Positions 31,260-40,533 of a stretch of 53,318 nt of DNA are shown here, piece after piece. The stretch is from the NCBI GenBank assembly GCA_046047235.1, contig JBJOII010000012.1, positions 1 through 53,318 of the forward strand. Direction: 5' to 3'. The notes beneath the pieces were generated by a model. It was given only the letters and a program-made list of their open reading frames with translations, was not told the DNA's origin and made no database searches. This stretch comes from JBMTVN01 sp046047235 (lineage in GTDB: Bacteria; Verrucomicrobiota; Verrucomicrobiia; Limisphaerales; JAHDYP01). Numbering within the stretch: position 1 is the first letter of the stretch; every line of letters begins with the position of its first letter. The position numbers were made by a program, and so were the translations under genes.

Positions 31260-33797
31260 CTAGCCGGTGCTTTTCATGCCGAAGGCGATACCGTGGACGG
31301 TGAGGGCGAGGAGTCTACGGAGGGTTTCGGTTCTTTTTGACTGGCTGGTATTACGCCATTCGGTGAGGAAGCGAATTTGGAGGTCATTGAGGGGGTCGAC
31401 GCTGGGGTTACGCAGCTGGATGGACTGGGCGAGGACGGGGTGGTCTTCGAGGAGTGCTTTGCGTTGTTTGACTTGGAGGACCATACGGACGGTGCGTTCC
31501 CATTCGGCGCGGATGCGGCCAAACACGAGTTGCCTGACCTGGCGGGACTCGACCATTTCGGCGTAGCGCGATGCGATGACGAGGTCGGTTTTGGCGAGGG
31601 AGAGTTCGGCGTTATCGAGCAGGGAGCGGAAGAACGGCCAGTGGGCGTACATATCGCGCAGTTGTTCGAGTCCGTTGGATTCTGCGCTGACGAAAGTTTC
31701 GAGGGCGTGGCCCACGCCGTACCAGGCTGAGAGGAGGTGTCGTGACTGGGTCCAGGCGAAGACCCAGGGGATGGCCCGGAGCTGGCGGATATCCCGGGTG
31801 GCTTTGCGTCGGCTGGGGCGGGAGCCGAGGCGCAGGTGTTCGATGAGGTCGATGGGGGTGGCCTGCCAGAAGTAGTCGGTGAACTCGGGTGTTTCGTAGA
31901 CCAGGTTTTGGTAGGCGCGGAAGGAGATGCTGGCCAATTCGGCCATGTGATTTTCCCAGCGTGCCAGTTGGGCGGTGAGGGGGACTGGGGGTGGGAGGCA
32001 CTGGACCGCGACGACCGCTGAAGTCAGCTGTTCGAGGTTACGCTGGGCGATGTCCGGGTTGGCGTATTTGAGTGAGATGACTTCGCCTTGTTCCGTGATG
32101 CGGATGCGGCCTCCGTGGGCGGCGTGGGGTTGGGCGCGGAGGCTGCGGTAGCTGGCGCCGCCGCCTCGATCGATTGTGCCTCCCTTGCCGTGGAAGAAGC
32201 GCAGCTTGATTTTGTGCTCGTCGGCTACGCGGGACATTTCCTTCTGGGCGCGGTAGAGGAACCAGTTTGCTGCGAGGTAACCCCCGTCCTTGTTGGAATC
32301 GGAATAGCCAACCATGACCTCCTGCACGTTATGCCGGTGGCGCAGGTGCCGGCGGTAGGCTTTGTCGGCCCAGAGCTCGACGAGTGTTGAGGATGCGTGT
32401 TCGAGATCGTGGATGGTCTCGAAGAGGGGGACGAAGTCGACCTCGGTGAGCGACTCTTCTTCGGCGAGGCTGCGGAGGCGGAGGATGTCTGTGGCGCTGC
32501 GCGTCATGCTGAGGATGAAGCGTCGGGCAGCGCGGGGGCCGTGCTGCTGCTGGATTTTCCGGATGGCTTGAAATTCGGCCCGAAGCTCTGCCTCCTGTGA
32601 ATCGAGTTTTCCGCTATGGTCGCGGAAGTCGAGTTCAGCGAGGTGGAGGCCGAAGGTCTGGACCTGGTTGATGAGCTGCTGTAGTCGGCCGTTGGCGGCG
32701 CGGTGTGCTTTTTGGCGCAGGAGGCCTCGTTGGACCTGGCGCAGAGTGGACAGGATTTCGGGGGCGGTTGCCTGGCCCAGGCGGAGTTTGCGCCGCAGCT
32801 GTGCCAATCGGCGGCGATATCCTTCATAGGGTTGGAAGGGGATGACCGACTGGTCCACGGTGTCTTCGGAGCCGCGGTCGGGCGGGGATGCGTGTGTGAT
32901 TTCCCGAACGAGTCTGGCGACCTGCCGTTCGTAGTAATCCATTGCTGTGCAAGTGTGCCACTGGGCCACTTCCGCGCTGACCTCGGGGGTTACGAAGGGA
33001 TTGCCGTCGCGATCGCCGCCGACCCAGCTGGCGTAGCTGAGGAAGTGGTGCTTTCGTTTGACGTTCGGGTAGAATTCGGCGAGCGCGGCATCGAACGTGG
33101 TGTAGAAGCTGGCGACCGTTTCAAAGATGGTGCGGTCGAAGTAGAACACCGCGTTTTCGACCTCCTGCAGTGGTCCGACGCGGCTTTCGCGCACCTCTTC
33201 CGTTTGCCATAGTGCTTCCAGGGCTTCGTCGGGTTTATCCCAGCTTTCCGTGAGGCGCCAGACTTGGGCCAGGGCGGCCCGCCGTTTGGCTTCGGTGGGG
33301 TGGGCGGTCAGGACCGGCTGGATCTCGAGGTTGTCGAGGCAGGTTTGCAGGCTATCCGCCGTGACTCCTGCTGCTTGTAGTTCCTGGAACAACCGGCGCA
33401 GCGACATGGAGGGGGCGGCATGGGCCCGGAGGTTGCGGATCCGGACGCGTTCCTCGCAGAAGTTTGTTAGCTGAAAGAAAAGACTGAAGGCATGCGCGAT
33501 GGCGTAGGCTTCCCTGACCGTCAGTCGGCGCAGGAGCGCCTTTTTGCTGCGGCGCGATGCTCCGTCTTCTCCTTCGCGCCGGGACAGCACGGCCAGCTGC
33601 CGGATGCGATCGAGGGTTTCAAAAGTCTTGTTTCCCGCCTGTTCGCGAATGATCACGTCCAGGTGGGAGGTCAAATACGTAATCTCCTCAGCGAGTGTCC
33701 TGCTCAAACGGTGGCGAACATACTTGCGGTTTGCTTCGACGCAACATCGCTGTTTGTTTTCCTGGCGCTCATCCCGGCACGGGTTTTGGGGAGTCAT
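31260..33797 (-). CDS. ppc: Phosphoenolpyruvate carboxylase
   Basis: PEPC converts PEP and bicarbonate to oxaloacetate and phosphate. The 845-residue protein has VLTAHPTEAKRR near residue 160 (catalytic His), VMVGYSDSNKDGGYL near 490, FFHGKGGTIDRGGG near 530, GEVISLKYANPDIAQRNLEQ near 575 and IPWVFAWTQSRHLLSAWYGVG near 680, ending GMKSTG. The mobile catalytic loop departs from the common FHGRGGxxGRGG: Lys replaces the first Arg and Asp replaces a Gly, and the Pro after the last Gly is missing. The second Arg is kept, as are YSDSNKDGG and the ending. It belongs to a divergent branch and could still be active. The 5' start (ATG 33797) precedes a Cys/Arg-rich stretch that may be non-native. It lies 21 bp downstream of two membrane genes on the same strand. 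Confidence 0.9.
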   Translation of the reverse strand: MTPQNPCRDERQENKQRCCVEANRKYVRHRLSRTLAEEITYLTSHLDVIIREQAGNKTFETLDRIRQLAVLSRREGEDGASRRSKKALLRRLTVREAYAIAHAFSLFFQLTNFCEERVRIRNLRAHAAPSMSLRRLFQELQAAGVTADSLQTCLDNLEIQPVLTAHPTEAKRRAALAQVWRLTESWDKPDEALEALWQTEEVRESRVGPLQEVENAVFYFDRTIFETVASFYTTFDAALAEFYPNVKRKHHFLSYASWVGGDRDGNPFVTPEVSAEVAQWHTCTAMDYYERQVARLVREITHASPPDRGSEDTVDQSVIPFQPYEGYRRRLAQLRRKLRLGQATAPEILSTLRQVQRGLLRQKAHRAANGRLQQLINQVQTFGLHLAELDFRDHSGKLDSQEAELRAEFQAIRKIQQQHGPRAARRFILSMTRSATDILRLRSLAEEESLTEVDFVPLFETIHDLEHASSTLVELWADKAYRRHLRHRHNVQEVMVGYSDSNKDGGYLAANWFLYRAQKEMSRVADEHKIKLRFFHGKGGTIDRGGGASYRSLRAQPHAAHGGRIRITEQGEVISLKYANPDIAQRNLEQLTSAVVAVQCLPPPVPLTAQLARWENHMAELASISFRAYQNLVYETPEFTDYFWQATPIDLIEHLRLGSRPSRRKATRDIRQLRAIPWVFAWTQSRHLLSAWYGVGHALETFVSAESNGLEQLRDMYAHWPFFRSLLDNAELSLAKTDLVIASRYAEMVESRQVRQLVFGRIRAEWERTVRMVLQVKQRKALLEDHPVLAQSIQLRNPSVDPLNDLQIRFLTEWRNTSQSKRTETLRRLLALTVHGIAFGMKSTG

Positions 33798-33818
33798 TCG
33801 TGCGAAGGGCCGCGGGCT

Positions 33819-34571
33819 TCAGTGATCCAGGCGGAAATGATCCACGACCGCACCGATGGAATGGGCGCCCGGGGCGAGGTGTTCCATGGCGGTCCCGGCG
33901 ATCGCCATGAATGCGACCAGCAGCAGGGCGGGCACCCAGGTGCGACGGATTGCCGACAGGCCCCAGCCGGCTTCGATCCGGATGCGCATCCTGCGATAGA
34001 CGCGAGCCATGATGGCTCCGTCCACGAGGACCTCCGCGAACAGCACTGGTGCCGTCCAGATCACGTATGCGCAGACGGCGGCGCCTGACAGCAGGGCGGC
34101 GGCGGCCACCACCAGGAACACGGCTTCATCCAGTCCGAGTCCGCCTGCGGCGTCGCCGGCGAGGCTGTTTCCTGAACCGATGCCTTCTCCGAGCGGTCCG
34201 GCGTCCAGTGGGAGGTTGAGGAGCAGATCTGCTGCGTCAAGATGGGTGTCTCCTGAGCGCAGGGACTGGTCGTGGGCGACTGAGTTCAACCACAAGCGCA
34301 GGAGCAGCAGGAAGACTCCGTAGGCCAGGCTGGTGGAGATCGCATAGCGCCAGCCCATGGATTCGAGGCCGAGCTGCAGCAGGAAGAACGAGAACAATAG
34401 CGCGGCGCCTCCGGTGGCGGCCACGATGATGAGCATGTGCAACCGGGGTGACTCATGGTTGCGCAGCCAGGTTTCGGCCTTTCTGAGCGCAGCGCTGCGG
34501 ACCCGGTGTACGCTGCGGAATGCTGTTGCATCAGGGCGCAGTTTGGCAGGGGGACCCTGTGTGGCATGCAT
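33819..34571 (-). CDS. Inner-membrane protein with an acidic Gly-rich loop, function unknown
   Basis: A 250-residue protein with about four hydrophobic spans: LHMLIIVAATGGAALLFSFFL, WRYAISTSLAYGVFLLLLRLW, DEAVFLVVAAAALLSGAAVC and AYVIWTAPVLFAEVLVDGAIM, then VPALLLVAFMAIAGTAMEH. Between the second and third spans lies a polar Gly/Asp/Leu-rich loop (DAADLLLNLPLDAGPLGEGIGSGNS). I do not recognise a family. The gene starts 3 bp after the small membrane gene stop and ends 21 bp before ppc, so the three are likely one operon. The ORF is coherent, with no frameshift. Confidence 0.7.
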   Translation of the reverse strand: MHATQGPPAKLRPDATAFRSVHRVRSAALRKAETWLRNHESPRLHMLIIVAATGGAALLFSFFLLQLGLESMGWRYAISTSLAYGVFLLLLRLWLNSVAHDQSLRSGDTHLDAADLLLNLPLDAGPLGEGIGSGNSLAGDAAGGLGLDEAVFLVVAAAALLSGAAVCAYVIWTAPVLFAEVLVDGAIMARVYRRMRIRIEAGWGLSAIRRTWVPALLLVAFMAIAGTAMEHLAPGAHSIGAVVDHFRLDH

Positions 34572-34574
34572 AGA

Positions 34575-34961
34575 TCATCGCGGGGTTGCCGGCATCACGG
34601 GGGGGATGGATGGTGCGATGGGTTCCTGCAGAAGCACCCAGAGCGTGTAGGCGCCCACGGCTGTTCCGATGGGGAAATTGAACAGTCCCAGGGCTCCGAG
34701 GATGATCACGAGGACCCGGCCCCAGCTTCGTCCGGTGAGCAGGGCCCAACCGCCGATGATGCCGGGGAGTCCGGTGACAGCGAGGAAGCCGCCGAGCACG
34801 ACGGCGATGATACCGAGGATTCCGGCGGCCGTCCCTTCGCCCTGCGAGATCACGATACCGCCGGCCAGGCCGATGATGCTGAACAGGATGATGGCGGCGA
34901 GCAGTGACATGACGCCGAGGGCGATATGGAGAAAGGCGACAACCTGGATGTGGTTCTTCAT
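34575..34961 (-). CDS. Small four-span membrane protein
   Basis: A 128-residue protein with about four spans (VVAFLHIALGVMSLLAAIIL; GILGIIAVVLGGFLAVTGLPG; WALLTGRSWGRVLVIILGALGL; VGAYTLWVLL) and a Pro-rich tail. Small proteins of this kind often accompany transport or envelope operons; no family is assigned. It leads the minus-strand set with the 250-residue membrane gene and ppc. Upstream is the divergent start of the second DUF6933 gene. Confidence 0.7.
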   Translation of the reverse strand: MKNHIQVVAFLHIALGVMSLLAAIILFSIIGLAGGIVISQGEGTAAGILGIIAVVLGGFLAVTGLPGIIGGWALLTGRSWGRVLVIILGALGLFNFPIGTAVGAYTLWVLLQEPIAPSIPPVMPATPR

Positions 34962-35073
34962 GGCAGTGGGGCGAACCTACTCCCCTGAGCATCGGTTCGC
35001 CACTACAACGGAGGGCATCCTTTGGAATCTGGAGGTGGCACCTGGCTGGCGGACGTGATATGTGTGCTCGCCC

Positions 35074-35610
35074 ATGATTTTGCGCATCACCGGAAAGCTG
35101 GCCTCCAAGATCAACGTGAAGCCTCACGCCGATGTTCCGTCGGCCGAGAATCCGTTTGTGGAGTGGGCGGCGAACCTTGTGGAGATCCGTCGTAAGAACT
35201 TCATTCTGCTGACACATGCGACGACCTTTTACTCCACATTGTTTCCGGCCGGTCGGTTGGGCAACATGGGGACGTTTGCCGTCCGCCTCATCGAGACCCT
35301 TGCGGTCGTTTTGCATGAGCAGAAGCTCGGGCACGTGTTTGACCAGCTGATCGTGCCAGACCTGAAGCCGTTCCTGTATGCCACCTGTCCGGATCGCACG
35401 CTGATCGGTCGCATGCGCCAGGTGCTTACCTTGGCCCGGGACATGGATGACGTGGCGTTATCTACGCCGTACTGGCCGACGACGTTTCTCAACAGCATCG
35501 TGTACACCCCGGAGACTGGCCTTTGTCCTGCGAGCGTTTTCACTGCAGCCATCCCGCCGGACTGCGAGCCTGGTCCTGATCCGGAGCCGGACGCGAGTTT
35601 TTCTGCGTGA
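35074..35610 (+). CDS. DUF6933-type protein, copy 2
   Basis: From ATG 35074 it has 178 residues, starting MILRITGKLASKINVKPHAD, a clear paralogue of the copy at 30724 (KLAxKIxxKP; FILLTHATTFYSTLFPAGR for VTNTASLYSTVF). A second ATG 12 bases upstream is less likely because the shared start begins here. The two copies bracket the ppc operon in the same orientation. It precedes chrA by 53 bp on the same strand. Confidence 0.75.
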   Translation: MILRITGKLASKINVKPHADVPSAENPFVEWAANLVEIRRKNFILLTHATTFYSTLFPAGRLGNMGTFAVRLIETLAVVLHEQKLGHVFDQLIVPDLKPFLYATCPDRTLIGRMRQVLTLARDMDDVALSTPYWPTTFLNSIVYTPETGLCPASVFTAAIPPDCEPGPDPEPDASFSA

Positions 35611-35663
35611 GGGGAGTTTGAGACTGGCAGTGTCCTTATTGTTGCAGGCAGGGGTTTCAACGG

Positions 35664-36824
35664 ATGGACAACCGCAAGCAGACATTGATCCGGCTGGCGG
35701 GTCTTTTCCTGAGGCTGGGTGCAACGGCGTTTGGGGGACCTGCGGCGCACATCGCCATGATGGAGGACGAGGTGGTGACCCGGCGGCAATGGCTGTCGCG
35801 TGAGGAGTTTCTGGATTTGTTGGGGGCCACCAACCTGATTCCGGGGCCGAACTCCACTGAGCTGGCGATCCACATTGGATTTCGTCGGGCGGGGTGGTTG
35901 GGGCTTCTTGTAGCGGGCGCGTGCTTTATTCTGCCTGCCGCCCTGCTGGTGCTGGGCTTGGCGGCGGTCTATGTCCACTTGGGCCAATCGCCACGCATGG
36001 AAGGGGTATTGTTCGGCGTCAAACCGGTGATCCTTGCGGTTGTTATCCAGGCGCTTTGGCGGCTGGCGAAGAGCGCGCTGAAGAGCCGTGAGCTGTTGGT
36101 GATCGGGGTGGTATCAGCGCTGGCCAACTTTCTGGGAGGACATGAGCTGCTGGTGTTGTTTTCTGCCGGCCTGATTGCGAGCGTTTGGTTGAGGTCGCAG
36201 CATTCGCCCAACGAATTGGGAACGCCGCGGACGGCATGGGTTCCGTCATGGCCGCCGGTGGTCGCTGCAGGTGTCGTGGCTCCGGTGGCGGTGCCCGCGA
36301 GTGTGGCATCCATTTTCGGCTTTTTCCTGAAGGTCGGGTCGGTCCTTTTTGGCAGTGGTTATGTTCTGCTCGCCTTTTTGCGGGCCGACCTGGTGGAACG
36401 GTGGGGGTGGCTGAGTGAGGGGCAGCTGTTGGACGCGATTGCCATCGGGCAGTTTACCCCGGGCCCGGTGTTCACCACGGCGACGTTTATTGGCTATCTG
36501 CTGGGGGATGTTCCGGGTGCGATTGCGGCCACGGTGGGGATTTTCCTGCCTGCGTTCTTCTTTGTTGCCGTCAGTGGTCCGGTGATCCCGTTGTTGCGGC
36601 GGTCGGCGGTGGCTGGGGCCTTTCTGGATGGGCTCAATGCGGCTTCGCTGGCCCTCATGTTTGTGGTCACCTTGCGGCTTGGGCAGGGGGCGGTCCTGAA
36701 TGTGCCTGGATTGTTTCTTGCGGCTGCCAGCGGCATGTTGCTTTTCAAGACCCGGCTGAACTCCGCCTGGCTTGTGCTTGGGGGAGCGTTTGTCGGGATT
36801 TTTCTTCACCGCTGGGGGATTTGA
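35664..36824 (+). CDS. chrA: Chromate transporter, two-domain (ChrA) type
   Basis: A 386-residue inner-membrane protein of the CHR family, exporting chromate in studied members. The N-half has FGGPAAHIAMMEDEVVTRR, EFLDLLGATNLIPGPNSTEL; the C-half repeats the pattern as FFLKVGSVLFGSGYVLLAFL and DAIAIGQFTPGPVFTTATF. Both halves contain the GP-x-x-x-x-N/F-x-x-x-x loop usual in CHR domains, so this is the long, fused type. No regulator (ChrB) is next to it. The true substrate in this organism is not shown by sequence; some family members may move other anions. Confidence 0.88.
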   Translation: MDNRKQTLIRLAGLFLRLGATAFGGPAAHIAMMEDEVVTRRQWLSREEFLDLLGATNLIPGPNSTELAIHIGFRRAGWLGLLVAGACFILPAALLVLGLAAVYVHLGQSPRMEGVLFGVKPVILAVVIQALWRLAKSALKSRELLVIGVVSALANFLGGHELLVLFSAGLIASVWLRSQHSPNELGTPRTAWVPSWPPVVAAGVVAPVAVPASVASIFGFFLKVGSVLFGSGYVLLAFLRADLVERWGWLSEGQLLDAIAIGQFTPGPVFTTATFIGYLLGDVPGAIAATVGIFLPAFFFVAVSGPVIPLLRRSAVAGAFLDGLNAASLALMFVVTLRLGQGAVLNVPGLFLAAASGMLLFKTRLNSAWLVLGGAFVGIFLHRWGI

Positions 36825-37020
36825 TTCACCCGCTTATCTGGCTGCTCAATGCTATCCAGTCTGGTCAGATATCGACACCGTTGGTGCCATCCTGGGTGGG
36901 GGTGGATTCCTAAAACCCGTGCGTTGACAATCCTACTGCGGGTGCGTTGGTATAGTTGGCTGTTTTGGCACACGTTTTGCGCACAGTTATTCGCGTAAGC
37001 AACTGGGTTCGATTGGGCAA

Positions 37021-37056
37021 CGGGACGGTCCGTCAGGTTGACGATGGACCGTCCCG
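37021..37056 (+). promoter_or_regulatory. Long-stem hairpin in the leader of the PPi-PEPCK gene
   Basis: Arms CGGGACGGTCC (37021-37031) and GGACCGTCCCG (37046-37056) form an 11-bp stem with a 14-base loop, then CTTGTT. It may be a weak terminator for an upstream transcript or a leader structure. A TTGACA at 36924 and TATAGT at 36951 lie upstream, but 21 bases apart, so a promoter is not claimed. Otherwise 36825-37104 shows nothing. Confidence 0.5.
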
Positions 37057-37104
37057 CTTGTTCGGTTATCCCGGCGTGCGGTGATCTCCCTTAGAAATAA
37101 TCCT

Positions 37105-40100
37105 ATGTCTGCAACCGGTCAGTTAACCTCGGAAAAACTCGCTGCCTATCTCAACGTCAAGCTGGCCCTGCTCGGGTTCAAGCCTGTCGGTGTTGAGGGT
37201 GAGGCGCGGCTGGGTGAAGTGATGGAGCCTGTTGTCGCTCAATACCGCGAGCGGGAACGGTTGCTGGCTTCGCATCTGTGTCCTTCCGACGGCCGGATCC
37301 AGACTTTTCTTTACGACTATCTGCAGGAGATCTCGGTTCCGCGGCTTCCTCTGCGGACACTCACGCTGGATCTGCCGGGTATGGCCCGGCTGGTCTCGCT
37401 TCCGGTCGACAGGGACGAGTTCAGCTGCAGCATTCTTAATTCCTACCGGGTGAGGCAGGGGGTGCTTCACAATCCCCGAAGCGATCGGCGGACGACCAAG
37501 GGTATTTTCCATGTGGCTGAGGGTGGACTGCCTATCCCGGACGACAAGATTGGCGTGCCGAAGGAGACCTTTGCGCGGTTGCTGGCCCGGGCCTTTGACC
37601 CTCCCAAGGAGCTGCTTCGGCTGCCTTATACGGTGACCCAGGCCCAGCCTGCCGAGTGTTTCGTGTCGTTGCTGTTGCGCCCGTTGGTCTGTCCTGAGAT
37701 TCCGGACTTTACCGCGCGGAAGACCATGGAAATTCGGTTTTTTGCTCCCGGTTGCCTCGTCAGCAACCTCGATTTCGTCGAGAGCATCTTTGGGAACGGC
37801 GGGGACCCGAGTTTACCAGAGAACGATGCCGGTTTGGATACTGACCATTGGTCGGGCCACACCGGTTGTGTGGTTCTTGCGCCACATCTGGTTCATCTCA
37901 CGAAGAAGTCCGTGGGACTTCCGCATTGGGACAACGCCACTGAACGTCAGCGTCAGGACGGCATGTGCTGGAAGAGCGAGGATGAGCTCTACAACGATGG
38001 CGGTGCCTTCAAGATTACGGCGCGCGATGCGGGTGGCGTGATGGTGACCGTGATTGCGGACAACTACTACGGCTACTGCAAGAAGGAGGTCAAAACGCAG
38101 ATCAGCTTTGCTGCGAACCTCTTTGGTCTTTGCGAGGAAGCTCATGCGGGCGGGGCGCTGGTGTTTCCTTCCTACGATTTGGGTGAGGAGTTTTTTGGCG
38201 ATCTGCACGTCAAGCGTCAGGGACATTCCTTCCGTGAAGTTGCGGAGATGCAGGCAGAATCCCTTGACGTGTGTGCTGAGGGTTATGGGGTGGACAAGCG
38301 TTTTACCGACATCGTTTACGTGCCGGAAGACGCGCACTTCGAGCTGCAACGCCAGCGCATCAGCTGGACGGCCGAGGACGGGGAGCATTCGATCAAGCTG
38401 CTGTCGGGGAAGACATATATGCGTCCGTCCGGTTACAAGGTGAGGCTGGAGCAGTCCGGGGTTGACCGTACCTGGCGTCTGGTTGGAACCGTTGCCGAGG
38501 GTGTTCTTTGCCACAAGCCCTCCACGGTGTCCGGCGGGGGCAAATCCGAGATCTCCAAGCCGATTACCGATGCGATTCTCAGCGGGCCGGTGTTTGTGGC
38601 TGACTTCAAGAACGACTTTGACCGGGTGGCGGAATTATTGAGCCGTGACTACAGCGACCGCTTCAGGGAGGCCGGGCGCAAGGATGCGCGATCCATCCTG
38701 AGTCCGGAGCGCTCGCTGGGGTCAGTCATCAAGCTGCTGACTCCGGATGAACACGATTACCAGCCCGAGTACAACAAGTGGTTGGAGACCGTGCCGCAAT
38801 ACATCAAGGAGCTTGTCTTTGTGGTGAAGCGTGTCTATCGGCCCGAATGGGGTGACAACTGGCGTGAGTATTTCAGTGTTGATATTGTGAACGGCAAGCC
38901 CGCCAACGAGCTGAAATACGCCAACCGCCGGCTGGTTTCCAGCAGTCTCCGGGTTGGGTTTGAAGCCGATGGTTCGTGGCGGACGTTTGGTTTGCGGAAG
39001 GACTTCTATCCGGCCACCAAGATCCAGACTGAGGATGATATTACTGCGTCGGTGGTTGTGCCGCCCAAGGCGCTCAAGGATCTGCCGCAGTCGGATGATC
39101 CGGACCAGCCCTCGCTGCGATTCATCCTCAACGCGGAGACGCGGTTGTTCCAACGGCCGGACGACGCTATCCATCGCGGGTATGACAAGGTGACGGAGAA
39201 GGATTTCATCCGGACGGACAATTTCTTTTCGAACTACGAGCCGCTGCCCACCTCCAAGACGCGTGAGTTTATCGAGGACGCGATGGGGTTCAGCCAGTTT
39301 ACCGAGCCGATGCAGCAGTTCATACGCAGCGTGGATGCGGACGGCAAACCCGGTTATTTTGTGAGCAATGCCGTTCCCAGGATCGTGGATGGCAAGTTCA
39401 CCAAGAACCCGCGGTATCTGCAGTATCGGACCGATCTGGCTGCGCCGCAGCAGGTCTACCTTGCGGAGATGTCCGCCCGTCTCCGCCGTCGGCTGTCGCC
39501 GGATAAGCCGGTACGCAAGTCAGTGAGTGCGGTATTGCCCGGGCGCCGAAACAACCCTGCCGAACCTGGTGTTCGCGCCCTGGCGTGTTACGGGCCCATT
39601 CATTACTTCGACCTGCCCGAGTTGTTCATGGAGTTCATTTGTTCCATGACGGGCAAATCGCCGTCCACGACGGGCTTTGGATCTGAAGGCGCGCTGACCA
39701 AGGGGCCTTTCAATGCGCTGCCTCCGATCATTGATCTGAACAATGCGCTGGTTTCGTTCATTCTCTGCGGGCACCACGCGTTCGTGACTGCTGCCGGTTA
39801 TGTCGGACCCAAGGTGCGCGTGGATCATGACATCAGCCTGCTTGTGCCGGAGGTCTGGTGCCGGATGCTTCCGGAGGAACGCAATCCGGCTTACCTCATT
39901 TCCGAACGTTGTCTGGAACCCTGCAAAGATTTTGACTACGAGGGCCGCCGTGTTCTGGGCAGCCGATTGGGTTACCGCATTACGTCGCGGTTTGTGCGGA
40001 CCTACTTTGCTCGTGTGTTCAACCATCCCCACGCCGTTTTCACTGAGGAAATGCTGCATCCTGAGAAGCAGGACCTTGCCACCTTTGTTGAAGGCATTGA

Positions 40101-40533
40101 GACCGTGGTGACCACGCAGAAGGGTGTTGCTGAGGCCTACTTCAGGGATGGCAGCATCCAGCAGGCTTGTCCGCCCCTGGCTGCTCTGCTGCACATCATG
40201 TTGCATGACCAGTGGAACGGTGCCGGTCTGGACAACCCTGAGTTCCGCGCCATGTTCAAGCGGGAAACGCTGCTGGCCAGTGACTGGTATGGCAAGCGGC
40301 TTGCGGTTCGGCAGCGGAAGGACATCACGCTATGGAAGCGGCATGTTCATTATTTGGAACGTTTCCTGAAGCGGACGGGCTATGCGCAGGAAGCCACGCG
40401 GCTTGGCGTTCCGCATCGACTGGCCCGCGCGCGCCACGCACTGGCTGCCGCAGAGTCGGCGGAATATCTCGAATCGTTGCGTGGCACCATCGGGGCTGAG
40501 CCCATCGATGCCTACACCAGTCAGCCGGATTAA
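37105..40533 (+). CDS. Probable PPi-dependent phosphoenolpyruvate carboxykinase
   Basis: The protein of 1142 residues has the length and layout of PPi-type PEPCK (EC 4.1.1.38), which interconverts oxaloacetate + PPi with PEP + Pi + CO2 and was described from Entamoeba and Propionibacterium. This is recall of the family, not a search. Seen here is STVSGGGKSEISKPITD near residue 475, a kinase-like P-loop, followed by GPVFVADFKNDFDRV. Other conserved-looking blocks are NPAYLISERCLEP and YGPIHYFDLPELFME. No signal peptide. ATG 37105 is preferred to an in-frame GTG at 37081. A long leader with a strong hairpin precedes it. With PEP carboxylase at 31.3-33.8 kb it suggests PPi-linked control of the PEP/oxaloacetate node. 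It overlaps the convergent DUF504 gene by 4 bp (TTAA). Confidence 0.7.
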   Translation: MSATGQLTSEKLAAYLNVKLALLGFKPVGVEGEARLGEVMEPVVAQYRERERLLASHLCPSDGRIQTFLYDYLQEISVPRLPLRTLTLDLPGMARLVSLPVDRDEFSCSILNSYRVRQGVLHNPRSDRRTTKGIFHVAEGGLPIPDDKIGVPKETFARLLARAFDPPKELLRLPYTVTQAQPAECFVSLLLRPLVCPEIPDFTARKTMEIRFFAPGCLVSNLDFVESIFGNGGDPSLPENDAGLDTDHWSGHTGCVVLAPHLVHLTKKSVGLPHWDNATERQRQDGMCWKSEDELYNDGGAFKITARDAGGVMVTVIADNYYGYCKKEVKTQISFAANLFGLCEEAHAGGALVFPSYDLGEEFFGDLHVKRQGHSFREVAEMQAESLDVCAEGYGVDKRFTDIVYVPEDAHFELQRQRISWTAEDGEHSIKLLSGKTYMRPSGYKVRLEQSGVDRTWRLVGTVAEGVLCHKPSTVSGGGKSEISKPITDAILSGPVFVADFKNDFDRVAELLSRDYSDRFREAGRKDARSILSPERSLGSVIKLLTPDEHDYQPEYNKWLETVPQYIKELVFVVKRVYRPEWGDNWREYFSVDIVNGKPANELKYANRRLVSSSLRVGFEADGSWRTFGLRKDFYPATKIQTEDDITASVVVPPKALKDLPQSDDPDQPSLRFILNAETRLFQRPDDAIHRGYDKVTEKDFIRTDNFFSNYEPLPTSKTREFIEDAMGFSQFTEPMQQFIRSVDADGKPGYFVSNAVPRIVDGKFTKNPRYLQYRTDLAAPQQVYLAEMSARLRRRLSPDKPVRKSVSAVLPGRRNNPAEPGVRALACYGPIHYFDLPELFMEFICSMTGKSPSTTGFGSEGALTKGPFNALPPIIDLNNALVSFILCGHHAFVTAAGYVGPKVRVDHDISLLVPEVWCRMLPEERNPAYLISERCLEPCKDFDYEGRRVLGSRLGYRITSRFVRTYFARVFNHPHAVFTEEMLHPEKQDLATFVEGIETVVTTQKGVAEAYFRDGSIQQACPPLAALLHIMLHDQWNGAGLDNPEFRAMFKRETLLASDWYGKRLAVRQRKDITLWKRHVHYLERFLKRTGYAQEATRLGVPHRLARARHALAAAESAEYLESLRGTIGAEPIDAYTSQPD

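Noticed and set aside
36924..36956. TTGACA ... TATAGT promoter for the PPi-PEPCK gene
   Set aside because: The two boxes are 21 bases apart, outside the usual 15-19, so it is not claimed as a promoter.
36996..37022. tRNA-like T-arm GGGTTCGATT
   Set aside because: The bases on each side do not pair as a T-stem and no acceptor or anticodon arm can be folded.
37081..37104. GTG start for the PPi-PEPCK gene
   Set aside because: It has no ribosome site and adds eight residues unlike the family; ATG 37105 is preferred.
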